A stretch of 64,000 bases of DNA from assembly GCF_004368785.1 (NCBI RefSeq), contig NZ_SODM01000003.1, forward strand, positions 620,001-684,000. The letters run 5' to 3'. The notes under the pieces were generated by a model that was not told the DNA's origin, did no database searches, and saw nothing but the letters and a program-made list of their open reading frames with translations. The position numbers and the translations under genes are program-made. Below are positions 28,743 through 40,800 of the stretch, one piece after another. The first letter of the stretch is position 1. Each line of letters begins with the position of its first letter. The DNA comes from Flavobacterium sp. 270 (GTDB lineage: Bacteria > Bacteroidota > Bacteroidia > Flavobacteriales > Flavobacteriaceae).

Positions 28743-28778
28743 AAAAAAGCTGCCTAATTTTTTTTAGACAGCTTTTTT
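28743..28778. terminator. Bidirectional terminator
   Basis: AAAAAAGCTG (28743-28752) and CAGCTTTTTT (28769-28778) form a stem extended by CTAA/TTAG inside, with T-runs on both strands. It separates the + gene ending at 28716 from the minus-strand adhesin operon ending at 28803. Confidence 0.88.
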
Positions 28779-28802
28779 TAAAAGTATGAAACATTTAATT
28801 AA

Positions 28803-30749
28803 CTATAAGGCAATAATAATAAACTCGCTTCGTCTGTTTTCCTGATGTTCGGCTTCTGTACAAGGTACGTCATCGGCGCATTTGTTTACGAGCTGGGTTT
28901 CTCCATAACCTTTTCCGGTTAGTCTATTCGCTTTTATGCCGTTTTGAATTAACCAGTTTATGGTAGATTTTGCTCTTCGATCAGATAAGGCTTCATTGTA
29001 TTTGAATGTCGCACGGCTGTCTGTGTGAGAACGAATGTCAAGTTTCATTGTTGGATTGTCGTTTAATACGGCTAATATTTTTTCTAAGTCAATGGCTGCT
29101 TCTGTGCGAATGTTTGATTTGTCGAGATCAAAGTAAATCATTTTTATACCAAAACATTTTCCTAAATCATCACCAACGGTAACTTTACAAGTTGCTTTTT
29201 CCAGCGCAATTGGCAGTTCGGTTTTTCCAGTTGTTTTTTCGATGGTAATGCTGACTTCTTTGGTGGTGTAATCTTCTTTTTCAGCTCTTACATTATAACT
29301 TTTGCCACATTCAACCGGAAAACTATAACGTCCGGAAGCATCGGCAACGGCTGAGTTTTTCATTTCCATTTGATTACTGTACAGCGTCACTTTTGATCCT
29401 GGTAAAATTGTTCCGTTTTCAGCATCTGTAATAACACCGTACAATTCTTGTATGCATTTTAATCTTTTGGTTTCTAAAAATTTATAAATATCATCAGAAC
29501 CTAATCCGCCATCTTTGTTTGAACTGAAATAACCTCTACGTGAAACAGGATCAATACTATAAGCAAAATCATCTTTTGACGAATTAATATCGCCACCCAA
29601 ATTTTGAATATCATCAATTTTTCCATCGGGAGTAATCTGACCTACAAAAACATCCAAACCTCCAAGTCCGGGATGTCCGTCTGATGCAAAATAGATCTCG
29701 TTTTCATTGGTTACAAAAGGGAATGTTTCTTTGCCTTCTGTATTAATAGTTTTTCCTAGATTTTCGGGTGTTCCAAAGCTTCCGTTACTATTAATGCTAA
29801 TTTTATAAAGATCAGATTGTCCGATTGTTCCCGGCATATCAGACGCAAAATATAAAGTGTTTTCGTCTGGACTAAGTGCAGGATGTGCAGTGCTGTAATT
29901 GTTGCTGTTAAAGGGAAGTTCTGCAATATTCTCCCATTTTCCGTTTTCTAGTGTGGCTCTATATATTTTTACCAGCGTGACTTTGTTGGCATCTTTTCCC
30001 TTTTTTCCTTCTACATAATTATTTCTGGTAAAATATACTGTTTTGCCATCTTTAGTAAAAACAGGAGTTGCTTCGTGAAATTTTGAATTTAAGCCGGATT
30101 TAAATTTATTTACTTTAGACGTATTTCCATCGGCATCGATATCGGCATCATAAATATTCGTAAAGTATTCTCCTGTCCATTTGTGTTTTCGCTGCGAAAA
30201 ATTTCCAGTATCTCTTGCCGAAGCAAAGTAGATTTTATTCTTGTAAACAAAAGTTCCGTAGTCTGAATATTTGCTGTTTATTCCGGCATCTTCTATTTTA
30301 TAACGTCCGGAATTTGCTTTAATCTTGTCTAGATAATTTACATTGTCTTGGTAAAGCTGTCCTCTTGCATCATTTTTAAATTTAGCATTAAATTCATCCA
30401 TGATTTTATTTGCTTTTGCAGGATCTCCTGTAGATTTTAGTGCTTGGGCATATCGGTAATAATATTCGGGTTCTACATTGGTATTCATTACAAATAATTC
30501 TCCATACCATTTTGCAGCGCCGTCAAATTCAGAGTTGAAGTAATAAGAGTTTCCAAGTTTCTTAAACATATCTTCATTTTTGTATCCTTTATTGGCAACT
30601 TTTTCATACGTTTTTATTGCATTTATATAGGCGTATTGATCATATTTTTTATCACCGGAGTTTACTTTTGATTGCTGCGAATAACTTTTTAATGAAAAAA
30701 AAGCACTTACGAGTATTAAAGAAAGTAGTATTGAATTTTTCATGATCAT
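28803..30749 (-). CDS. PorE-like OmpA-family protein (TPR, beta-propeller, CRD, OmpA)
   Basis: A 648-residue envelope protein. A signal peptide (cleaved near LKSYSQ) is followed by a TPR-like region (about 30-140), PD40/WD40-type propeller repeats (about 165-420; TPVFTKDGKTVYFTRNN, HPALSPDENTLYFASD, PFVTNENEIYFASDG), a carboxypeptidase-regulatory-like domain (about 435-520; LYGVITDAENGTILPGSKV) and a C-terminal OmpA domain (about 535-648; IYFDLDKSNI, SHTDSRA, NRRSEF) that binds peptidoglycan. This is the architecture of PorE, a T9SS-associated periplasmic anchor in P. gingivalis. It follows a PorP/SprF-like gene by 5 bp and a giant T9SS substrate, so it probably serves that substrate's export or anchoring. 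Start may be 30749 or 30743. Confidence 0.88.
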   Translation of the reverse strand: MIMKNSILLSLILVSAFFSLKSYSQQSKVNSGDKKYDQYAYINAIKTYEKVANKGYKNEDMFKKLGNSYYFNSEFDGAAKWYGELFVMNTNVEPEYYYRYAQALKSTGDPAKANKIMDEFNAKFKNDARGQLYQDNVNYLDKIKANSGRYKIEDAGINSKYSDYGTFVYKNKIYFASARDTGNFSQRKHKWTGEYFTNIYDADIDADGNTSKVNKFKSGLNSKFHEATPVFTKDGKTVYFTRNNYVEGKKGKDANKVTLVKIYRATLENGKWENIAELPFNSNNYSTAHPALSPDENTLYFASDMPGTIGQSDLYKISINSNGSFGTPENLGKTINTEGKETFPFVTNENEIYFASDGHPGLGGLDVFVGQITPDGKIDDIQNLGGDINSSKDDFAYSIDPVSRRGYFSSNKDGGLGSDDIYKFLETKRLKCIQELYGVITDAENGTILPGSKVTLYSNQMEMKNSAVADASGRYSFPVECGKSYNVRAEKEDYTTKEVSITIEKTTGKTELPIALEKATCKVTVGDDLGKCFGIKMIYFDLDKSNIRTEAAIDLEKILAVLNDNPTMKLDIRSHTDSRATFKYNEALSDRRAKSTINWLIQNGIKANRLTGKGYGETQLVNKCADDVPCTEAEHQENRRSEFIIIAL

Positions 30750-30754
30750 TATTT

Positions 30755-31666
30755 TTAGAAGAAACGAGGAGTTGTCATTTTACCATTGTTTTTGAAGATT
30801 TCATAGCGCAGGAAAATCTCGTGCGACCCTGAATTGTAGTTCTTTAGATTTGTGGTTTCATTGTCATATCCGTAGCCTATGTACAATCCGTCTGAAATCT
30901 GAAAACCAACCATTGCACTAAGCGCAGCGCTCCATCTGTAGGCAACACCAACAGTTAGTTTATCAAAAAACATAAAGTTTGCAGATGCATCTACCTGAAG
31001 TGGCGCTCCTTCGACCATTTTGGTTAAAACTGCTGGTTTAAATTTTAGATCGTAAGAAAGATCAAAAACATATCCGGCCATTAAATAATAGTTTATTTTG
31101 TCTTTATAAATGGCTACATCATTATCATCGTAGCGATTGGTTTCGATAAAATTAGGTACAGATAAGCCAATGTAAGCTCTCTCTGAATGCCAGTAAACTC
31201 CAGCTCCGATATTGGGAGAAAAATCAGTTTTCAGATTTTGAAATTGTGGATCTCCCTGATCTGCAGGATTTAACTTATCGACATCCAGATTAAAAAGATC
31301 TGCCGTTCCTTTTATACCAAAAGAAAGTTTCCAGTCTTCGGATGTTGGTATGGTGTAGGAGAGGTCAACAGAAATTTGATTTTCATTGGTTGGGCCAATT
31401 TTATCGTTTACTAAAGATACACCGATGCCAATATTACTGTTGTTTATTGGTGTATTTACCGATACAGTGTTGGTTTTTGGAGATCCATCTAGCCCTACCC
31501 ATTGATCGCGGTGTAAAGCAAAAATACTTAAAGCACCTCGGGAACCAGCGTACGCCGGATTTATATTTATCGTGTTGTACATGTATTGCGTAAACTGTGC
31601 ATCTTGTTGTGCATATCCCGCAAATGTTACAAACAGCATGACGAAGAAAAATAATTTTGTTCTCAT
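30755..31666 (-). CDS. PorP/SprF-family outer-membrane protein
   Basis: A 303-residue outer-membrane beta-barrel protein of the PorP/SprF type. A signal peptide (cleaved after AGYA) is followed by QDAQFTQYMYNTININPAYAGSRGALS, the diagnostic N-terminal motif of the family, then barrel strands ending in YEIFKNNGKMTTPRFF. In F. johnsoniae SprF is needed for secretion of the adhesin SprB, and related SprF proteins are reported to serve T9SS substrates with type B C-terminal domains. The adjacent upstream gene encodes such a substrate, so this is its probable dedicated partner. A T-run-less hairpin lies in the 140-bp gap between the two. Confidence 0.92.
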   Translation of the reverse strand: MRTKLFFFVMLFVTFAGYAQQDAQFTQYMYNTININPAYAGSRGALSIFALHRDQWVGLDGSPKTNTVSVNTPINNSNIGIGVSLVNDKIGPTNENQISVDLSYTIPTSEDWKLSFGIKGTADLFNLDVDKLNPADQGDPQFQNLKTDFSPNIGAGVYWHSERAYIGLSVPNFIETNRYDDNDVAIYKDKINYYLMAGYVFDLSYDLKFKPAVLTKMVEGAPLQVDASANFMFFDKLTVGVAYRWSAALSAMVGFQISDGLYIGYGYDNETTNLKNYNSGSHEIFLRYEIFKNNGKMTTPRFF

Positions 31667-31769
31667 AGTAGATTATTATTTTAATTATTACTATTGATTC
31701 CTTAGTTGAGAAATTCAAAAAGTCAATACACGTGTGTATTCAAAAAAGTAAGATTGAGTGTTTTTTTAT

Positions 31770-31798
31770 AATGCACTGTAAACGAGTTACAGTGCATT
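31770..31798 (-). other. 12-bp hairpin between adhesin and sprF-like gene
   Basis: AATGCACTGTAA (31770-31781) and TTACAGTGCATT (31787-31798) pair perfectly around a 5-nt loop. The T-run that would make a terminator is on the plus strand; on the minus strand, where the genes are read, an A-rich segment follows. It could block antisense transcription or stabilise mRNA ends rather than stop the operon. Confidence 0.7.
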
Positions 31799-31806
31799 TT
31801 TTAGTT

Positions 31807-34800
31807 CTATTTTGATAGATATAAGTATCCATCAAGCTTATTATTTTGAATAACATTATTTCCGTTTAATGACTTGTAGTTGATAATGTAGAAATAAGTT
31901 CCAGCTGGCAGTCCTTCTGATTGTTTAATTGTGGTTCTGCCTCGGGAAGTACCATCAAACGCGTTGGTAGTGTTATTATAATCATTAGTTTCAAAGACTA
32001 ATATTCCCCAGCGATTATAGATTTCTACTGAATTTCCTGGATAACAGGTTAACTCATCAATATTATCAATTTTGAAAACATCATTAATTCCGTCGCCATT
32101 TGGAGAGAAAGCATTGTGTATCACTACATTTCCGCAGGCCAAAACTTTACAGTCGTCATTTACTTCCATGGTCAATACAATATTTCTAGGACAAGCTGCA
32201 TCTGCTATTTTGTATTCGAATGTATAATTGCCTAATGCCAATCCGAATGGGTTAAGAACACTGCCTTGTAATGCATTACTTCCATTAGAATCAATCCATT
32301 CACCAGTTGTTGGCGTATTTGCAGGAAGTAAATTGGCAAGGTTAAGAGGTGTTGCATCGTCGTTACAGGCTTCGCCGGTTATGTTTATTACACCAAGTGG
32401 AGCAACGGTTATGGTAACTACTGCGGTATCGCAATTGCTGCTATTCAGTTTGTCACAAATTCTATAACTGTAGGTGTAAGTTCCCGGAGGAGTTAAACTC
32501 GATACGGTTACATTTCCAGAATCATCAATTGTAATATTAGGATCTGTTTTTGCAGCATTGGTTTCGCTTATTAAAGTAAAGTCTACCAATAATAATGTTG
32601 CAGGAACTTGACCTTTAAAGTCATTACTCAAAACGTTTCCAACCAATCCGAAAGTATTACAGCCGATATTAGCATAAGTATCATCGTTTGCAACAACCGG
32701 AGTAGGAGCAGTTATAGTTACCGTTACAATGGCAGTATCACAATTTCCGAAATCTGCTTTTTCGCATATTTGATAGGTTAAAGTATAAGTTCCCGCAGGA
32801 GTGTTGGCTTTAACATCTACAGAACCGTCAGGATTTAAGGTTAATGTTCCTGTAGAATCTGGCGTTACTGTTGTAAGTGTAACATCGGCTGGATTTACTG
32901 CAGTTCCATTTAATGTATCATTATTGTACACATTTAATATATTCGGAATTGCTGCAGTTACTGCATTTATCGGACCTGCATTATCATCATTAGCAACGAT
33001 TGCAAATGTTGGTCTTGCTGTACAATACGGATCTGCCGGCGGATAATTTAAAGTGATGGTTTCGCTAGGATTAACAGATATGGTAAGGTTTACAGTCGGA
33101 CGTAAAGATTCAAATCCGTCAGCACCCTGAATCCATTTATTATTTTCGAAAATCCATCCTGGCCAATCTACACCATTTCCAGCCTGATCAATCACAGCGC
33201 CCGGCCATAAAACACGTCCGCTAAGTGGTAAATTTGTCATCGTTGTAATAACGGTATTAGCGCTGTTAGCCCAAGCTATTGTTACACCATTTACAGGAGT
33301 AAAGTTTACAGGAGTTACAACGTAATCTACATAAGGAACATCGTTTACACAAATTGCTGTTGCTGTAACCGTCATCACAGGAGCTTCAATTGTAATGGTT
33401 ACCGTTGCGGTGTCGCAATTACTGGTTTCATCAGCTTCACAAATTTGATATACCATTGTTAAAGTCCCCACAGGTGCATTTGGAAGTACATCTACAGAGC
33501 CATCAGGGTTTAAATGTAAAAACTCATTTGGTGTTACGGTTGTAATAATAACATCAGAAGGAGTTACTACTACGCCTTCAAGAGTATCATTTGGCAGTAC
33601 ATTAAGAACATTTGTTGTAGTGTGGTTTACTCCGGCAATTGGTCCTGCGCTATCATCATTAGCAACAATATCCTGAACTTCTTTACAATTAACACCAAAA
33701 TCGGCATCTAAGTGTACTAAATCTTCTGGCGTTACGGTTACAATATAACTGCTTGCGCTTGAAGTTCGGCAAACGGTATGCATTTGCGTTTTATCAGGTT
33801 TTGATGTTATTTTTTTATCGGCTATTGAAGGAATAACTTTTACTAAACCTGTAGCTCCCAAAGCAGCTGCGACAGCATCAAAATTTGCATCTCTTACCAA
33901 TTTTATAGTATAATCTCCATAAGGATTTGACTGTTCTGGTCTGTTTCTCCAGAATCCTTCAATCCCTACAATTACATCTGCATGATATCCGTTAGGTCCA
34001 TCAATAATTACATTTGGACTTAATGCATTGCCAAAACCTCCGGCATTTAATTCACCAACATTTTGAGGGCCGTTGTAACTTCCGTCACCATTAAGGTCAA
34101 TCCATTCCCATTGGCTGTAATCAATAGCACCATTACCGTCAGGGACATTTTTCGTTACAATACCATCATTATTGGCATCATACCATTCGTCCTGAATTCC
34201 GTTATTATTAGTATCATACCAAACATAATCTCCTAAAACCGGAAGTTTTGATGCTCCGTATTCGAAATTATGGGTTTGGAATTTACATTCTTCAAGAGTT
34301 GTAAAGAACAAACTTGAATCTACAGGATACAATTGATACGCACTATTTAAATTTGCATCCTGAACCTGAACTAGATAACTTCCTACAGGCATTCCTGTAA
34401 AACTATAAGAACCATCTGCGCCTGTAATGCGTAATAAAATAGGACCCGTTGTAGTGCCTTGCGGAATCAATGTTACCGGTACATTTGCAATTGGCGTATT
34501 GGTATCAACATTAATAATAATACCAGATATTTTTACTTTATAATTTGGTTCTGTTATTACTACCGTTGTTGCTGCTATACAAGTTTGGTTTTCACCATTT
34601 ACTGCGGCAGTTGCTGTTACGGTATAAGTTCCGGCAGGCAGATTAGTGTTGCTTACCACCTGATTATTAGCATTTCTAATTAGAACAGTTGAACCTGGAC
34701 TACTGGTTACAGTAATTGAACCGTCGCTTGCGCCCAAACAAGTTGCATTAGAAACAACAGCCGATACAGAAACTTTATTATCAACAGTAAAGGTTTGAAC

Positions 34801-37800
34801 CAATTCTGTTTTATTGCCCGCACAATCTGTCAGAGTATACGTTCTGGTTAAGATGTATGTACTTCCGTCGCAACCGTTTCCTCCATTATTAGAGTCGCTT
34901 ACCGTAATATTTACAGTTGGACTGCAATTATCTTTCGCATCTTTTATATCACTTGGGCTTCCGACAGGAATAGCTGCTATGTCTTGTAAATTGGCAACAT
35001 CTGCAGGAGCAGTTCCTGTTGGTGGCGTAGTATCTCTTACTGTAATAATTTGAGTATAAGATACCGTATTGCTACCACAGTCGCTAGTTGTCCATTTACG
35101 AGTTAAGGTATAATTGGATGAACATCCTTCCTGAATATTACTTTTAACTTCTGTGTAAACTATTGGTAAATCTCCATTGCAATTATCAGAAGCTGTCATT
35201 TCTACTGGTTGCGGAACCGCATCACAAGAAACAGTTATATCTGATGGGAGATTTCCTGTAAATACTGGCGCAGTTTTGTCTTGAATTGTTATCACTTGCG
35301 TGAAAGTGTCAGAGATATTGCCACAATCGTCTTTTGCAGTCCAGGTATTGGTAATTGTCCCGGTGTTTGAACAACCTTCTGAAGCGATAAACTGACCGGT
35401 TACTTTTTCTATGTTCGAAACATCTGAATCACAAGTATCTGTTGCTACTGGAAATTGCGCTTGCGCGGATGCCAAAGCTTCCTGATTACTGCATTCTATA
35501 GTTTGATTTAAAGCTCCAGCCTGAGTTACCCAAGTTGGTGCAGTTGTATCTTGTACAATAATAACCTGACTAACCGGAAGCGAAATGTTGCCGCACGCAT
35601 CTTTAGCAGTCCAGGTTCTTGTTTTAGTATAAGAACCGGCACAATTGCCTTCAACAATTGTGTCAACATAAGTTAAAGAAGAAATTGTGCCATTATTATC
35701 GGTTGCAGTAGCTTCTGCAAACACAGGCACTTCTGGACAATTTATTGTTGCCATTTCTGGCAATGTAGCAATTACTGGTTTAACAGCATCTCCATCAAGG
35801 ATTATGAATGTTTCTGTAATCGAACATCCTTTAGCGTCGGTAGCTATTACACTATAATTTCCAGCTAAAAGATTGTTGGCTGTAGCCGAAGTCTGCACTG
35901 GATTTGTATTCCATGAATATGTATAAGGAGAAGTTCCTCCTGATACTGTAACCGTAGCAGAACCTGTATTGCCACCGCCACAAGTAACATCAATTTGTGA
36001 TTTTACAGCACTAAATGCTTTTTCTGGTTGAGCAATTGTTACCGTACAAGTTGTTTTGTAGCCTAAGTTATCAGTAACTGTTACCGTATGTAAACCAGCA
36101 TTTAAATTAACTGCCTGCGCAGTAGTTTCTCCATTATCCCATGCATAAGTGTAATTTCCATTTCCGCCAATTGTAGTTACAGTAGCTTTACCGTTGCTGT
36201 CACCATAACATTTAGCAGGCTCATCCTGAGCAATGCTACAAGATAGTACACCTGGTTCTGATATTGTGATAGAGCAGGTTGTTGTACAGCCTTTGGAATC
36301 AGTTACTGTTACGGAATGAGAGCCTGCAGAAAGTGCTAAAGCTTTAGCAGTTGTTTCTCCGTTATCCCATGCGTAAATGTAATTTCCGTTTCCGCCGTTT
36401 GGAGTTACTGTTGCTTCTCCATCGCTTAATCCGTTAGAAGAAACCGCTTTATTTTGAGTAATTGAGCAGGTTAAAGCTTGTTGAGGCTGGCCAATTGTAA
36501 TATTACAAGTGGTAGTGTAACCTAATTTATCCGTTACGGTTACGGTGTGAACTCCTGCATTTAAACCAACTGCTTGTGCAGTTGTTTCGCCGTTATCCCA
36601 AGCATAAGTGTAATCACCATTTCCGCCAATTGCAGTTACAGTAGCTTTACCATTACTGTCTCCATAACATTTAGCTGGATCATCCTGAGTAACATTACAG
36701 GCTAATACATCCGGCTGTGTTATAATTATTGAGCAGGTTGTTGTACAGCCTTTTGCATCTGTTACTGTTACAGAATGAGATCCTGCAGAAAGAGATATCG
36801 CTTTCGCGGAAGTTTCTCCGTTATCCCATGCGTATGTATAATTTCCATTTCCTCCAATCGGAGTAACAGTTGCTTCTCCATCACTTAATCCGTTAGAGGT
36901 TACCGCTTTATTTTGAGTAATTGAACAAGTTAAAATAGCACTTGGCTGACCAATTATAACAGTGCAAGTTGTGATATAACCTAATTTATCCGTTACGGTT
37001 ACTGTATGAACCCCTGCATTTAAACCAACTGCTTGTGTAGTTGTTTCTCCGTTATCCCAAGCATAAGTGTAATCGCCGTTTCCACCAGCTGGAGTTACTG
37101 TAGCTTTACCGTTGCTGTCGCCATAACATTTAGCTGGATCATCCTGAGTAACATTACAGGCTAATACATCCGGCTGTGTAATAATGATTGAGCAGGTTGT
37201 GATACAGCCTTTGGAATCTGTTATCGTTACAGAATGAAATCCGGCATTTAAACCAACCGCTTGTGCAGTAGTTTCTCCATTATCCCATGCATAAGTATAA
37301 TTTCCGTTTCCGCCGTTTGGAGTTATGGTTGCTTCTCCGTTGCTTAATCCGTTTGCAGTAACGGCTTTATCTTGAAAAATTGAACAGGTTAAAGCTTGTT
37401 GAGGCTGGCCAATTGTTACCGTGCAAGTTGTGGTATAACCTAATTTATCAGTCACCGTTACTGTATGTAAACCAGCATTTAAACCGACTGCTTGTGCAGT
37501 TGTTTCTCCGTTATCCCATGTATAAGTATAATCGCCGTTTCCACCAGCAGGAGTTACAGTAGCTTTACCGTTACTGTCTCCATAACATTTAGCTGGATCA
37601 TCCTGAGTAACATTACAGGCTAATACATCCGGCTGTGTTATAATTATTGAGCAGGTTGTTGTACAGCCTTTTGCATCTGTTACTGTTACAGAATGAGAGA
37701 CTGCAGAAAGAGCTAAAGCTTTAGCAGTAGTTTCTCCATTATCCCATGCGTAAGTATAATTTCCATTTCCGCCGTTTGGAGTTACAGTTGCTTCTCCGTT

Positions 37801-40800
37801 GCTTAATCCGTTAGAAGAAACTGCTTTGTTTTGAGTAATTGAACAGGTTAAAGCTTGTTGCGGTTGTCCTATTGTTACCGTACAAGTGGTAGTGTAGCCT
37901 AATTTATCAGTCACTGTTACCGTATGGACACCGGCATTTAAACCAACAGCTTGCGCAGTTGTTTCGCCGTTATCCCAAGCATAAGTGTACTCACCATTTC
38001 CTCCTATTGCAGTTACAGTAGCTTTACCATTACTGTCGCCATAACATTTAGCTGGATCATCCTGAGTAATACTGCAAGACAATACGCCTGGTTCTGATAT
38101 CGTGATGGAACAGGTTGTTGTACAGCCTTTGGAATCAGTTACTGTTACAGAATGAGAGCCTGCAGAAAGAGATATCGCTTTCGCGGAAGTTTCTCCGTTA
38201 TCCCATGTGTATGTATAATTTCCATTTCCTCCAATCGGAGTAACAGTTGCTTCTCCATCGCTTAATCCGTTAGAAGAAACTGCTTTATTTTGAGTAATTG
38301 AGCAGGTTAAAGCTTGTTGAGGCTGGCCAATTGTTACATTACAAGTTGTAGTGTAGCCTAATTTATCGGTTACGGTTACTGTGTGTAAACCAGCATTTAA
38401 ACTAATTGCCTGTGCAGTAGTTTCTCCATTGTCCCAAGCATAAGTGTAATCACCATTTCCGCCAATTGCAGTTACTGTAGCTTTACCATTGCTGTCGCCG
38501 TAGCATTTTGCAGGATCGTCCTGAATAATACTGCAAGACAATACATCCGGCTGTGTAATAATGATAGAGCATGTTGTGGTACAGCCTTTTGCATCTGTTA
38601 CCGTTACAGAATGAGAACCGGAATTTAATCCGACTGCTTTAGCAGTAGTTTCACCATTATCCCAAGCATAAGTATAATTTCCATTTCCTCCTGTTGGAGT
38701 TACAGTTGCTTCTCCATTGCTTAATCCGTTTGCAGTAACTGCTTTATCTTGAACAATTGAGCATGTTAAAGCTTGTTGTGGCTGGCCTATTGTTACATTA
38801 CAAGTGGTTGTATAACCTAATTTATCAGTCACGGTTACTGTATGTAAACCAGCATTTAAACCAACGGCTTGTGCAGTTGTTTCACCGTTATCCCAAGCAT
38901 AAGTATAATCACCGTTTCCGCCAGCTGGAGCTACAGTTGCTTTACCGTTGCTGTCGCCATAACATTTAGCCGGATCATCCTGAATAATACTGCAGGACAA
39001 TACATCCGGCTGTGTAATATTGATAGAGCAGGTTGTGGTACAGCCTTTTGCATCTGTTACTGTTACAGAATGAGAGACTGCAGAAAGAGCTAAAGCTTTA
39101 GCAGTAGTTTCTCCATTATCCCATGCGTAAGTATAATTTCCATTTCCGCCGTTTGGAGTTACAGTTGCTTCTCCGTTGCTTAATCCGTTAGAAGAAACTG
39201 CTTTGTTTTGAGTAATTGAACAGGTTAAAGCTTGTTGTGGCTGGCCTATTGTTACATTACAAGTGGTTGTATAACCTAATTTATCAGTCACGGTTACTGT
39301 ATGTAAACCAGCATTTAAACCAACGGCTTGTGCAGTTGTTTCACCGTTATCCCAAGCATAAGTATAATCACCGTTTCCGCCAGCTGGAGCTACAGTTGCT
39401 TTACCGTTGCTGTCGCCATAACATTTAGCCGGATCATCCTGAATAATACTGCAGGACAATACATCCGGCTGTGTAATATTGATAGAGCAGGTTGTGGTAC
39501 AGCCTTTTGCATCTGTTACCGTTACAGAATGAGAACCTGCAGAAAGTGCTAAAGCTTTAGCAGTAGTTTCTCCATTATCCCACGCATAAGTATAATTTCC
39601 GTTTCCATCGTTTGGAGTTACAGTTGCTTCTCCATTGCTTAGTCCGTTTGCAGTAACGGCTTTATCTTGAACAATTGAACAGGTTAAAGCTTGTTGAGGC
39701 TGGCCTATCGTAATATTGCAAGTGGTTGTGTAACCTAATTTATCGGTTACAGTTACAGTGTGAATTCCGGCATTTAATCCAACAGCCTGAGCAGTTGTTT
39801 CTCCGTTATCCCATACATAAGTATAATCACCGTTTCCGCCAGCTGGAGTTACTGTCGCTTTACCGTTACTGTCGCCGTAACATTTGGCTGGATCATCTTG
39901 AATAACACTGCAAGCCAAAACATCCGGCTGTGTTATAATGATTGAGCAGGTTGTAGTACATCCTTTAGAATCTGTAACTGTTACCGAATGAGAACCGGCA
40001 TTTAAACCAACCGCTTTAGCAGTTGTTTCTCCATTATCCCAAGCGTAAGTATAATTTCCGTTTCCACCGTTTGGAGTTACGGTTGCTTCTCCATTGCTTA
40101 ATCCGTTTGCAGTAACTGCTTTATCTTGAACAATTGAGCAAGTTAAAGCTTGTTGAGGTTGGCTAATTGTAACGTTACAAGTTGTTGTATAACCTAATTT
40201 ATCCGTTACAGTTACAGTGTGAATTCCGGCATTTAATCCAACAGCCTGCGCAGTAGTTTCCCCGTTATCCCATGCATACGTGTAATCTCCGTTTCCACCA
40301 GTTGGTTTTACTGTAGCTCTACCGTTGCTGTCTCCGTAACATTTTGCTGGATCATCCTGAGTGACGGTGCAAGCCAAAACATCAGGCTGAGTTATTGTGA
40401 TAGAGCAGGTTGTAGTACATCCTTTAGAATCTGTTACCGTTACGGAATGTGAGCCAGCATTTAAACCAATCGCTTTAGCAGTTGTTTCTCCATTATCCCA
40501 TGCATAAGTATAATTTCCGTTTCCGCCGTTTGGAGTTACAGTTGCTTCTCCGTTGCTTAATCCATTTGCGGTAACTGCTTTATCTTGAACAATTGAGCAT
40601 GTTAAAGCTTGTTGAGGTTGTCCTATTGTTACATTACAAGTTGTGGTGTAACCTAATTTATCCGTTACGGTTACTGTATGCAGACCAGCATTTAATCCAA
40701 CAGCCTGCGCAGTTGTTTCTCCGTTATCCCATGCATAAGTATAATCGCCGTTTCCGCCAGCTGGAGTTACAGTGGCTTTACCATTGCTGTCGCCGTAACA

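Noticed and set aside
28803..30749. OmpA-family protein as a plain OmpA porin
   Set aside because: It has TPR, propeller and CRD regions and only a C-terminal peptidoglycan-binding OmpA domain, so it is PorE-like rather than a porin.
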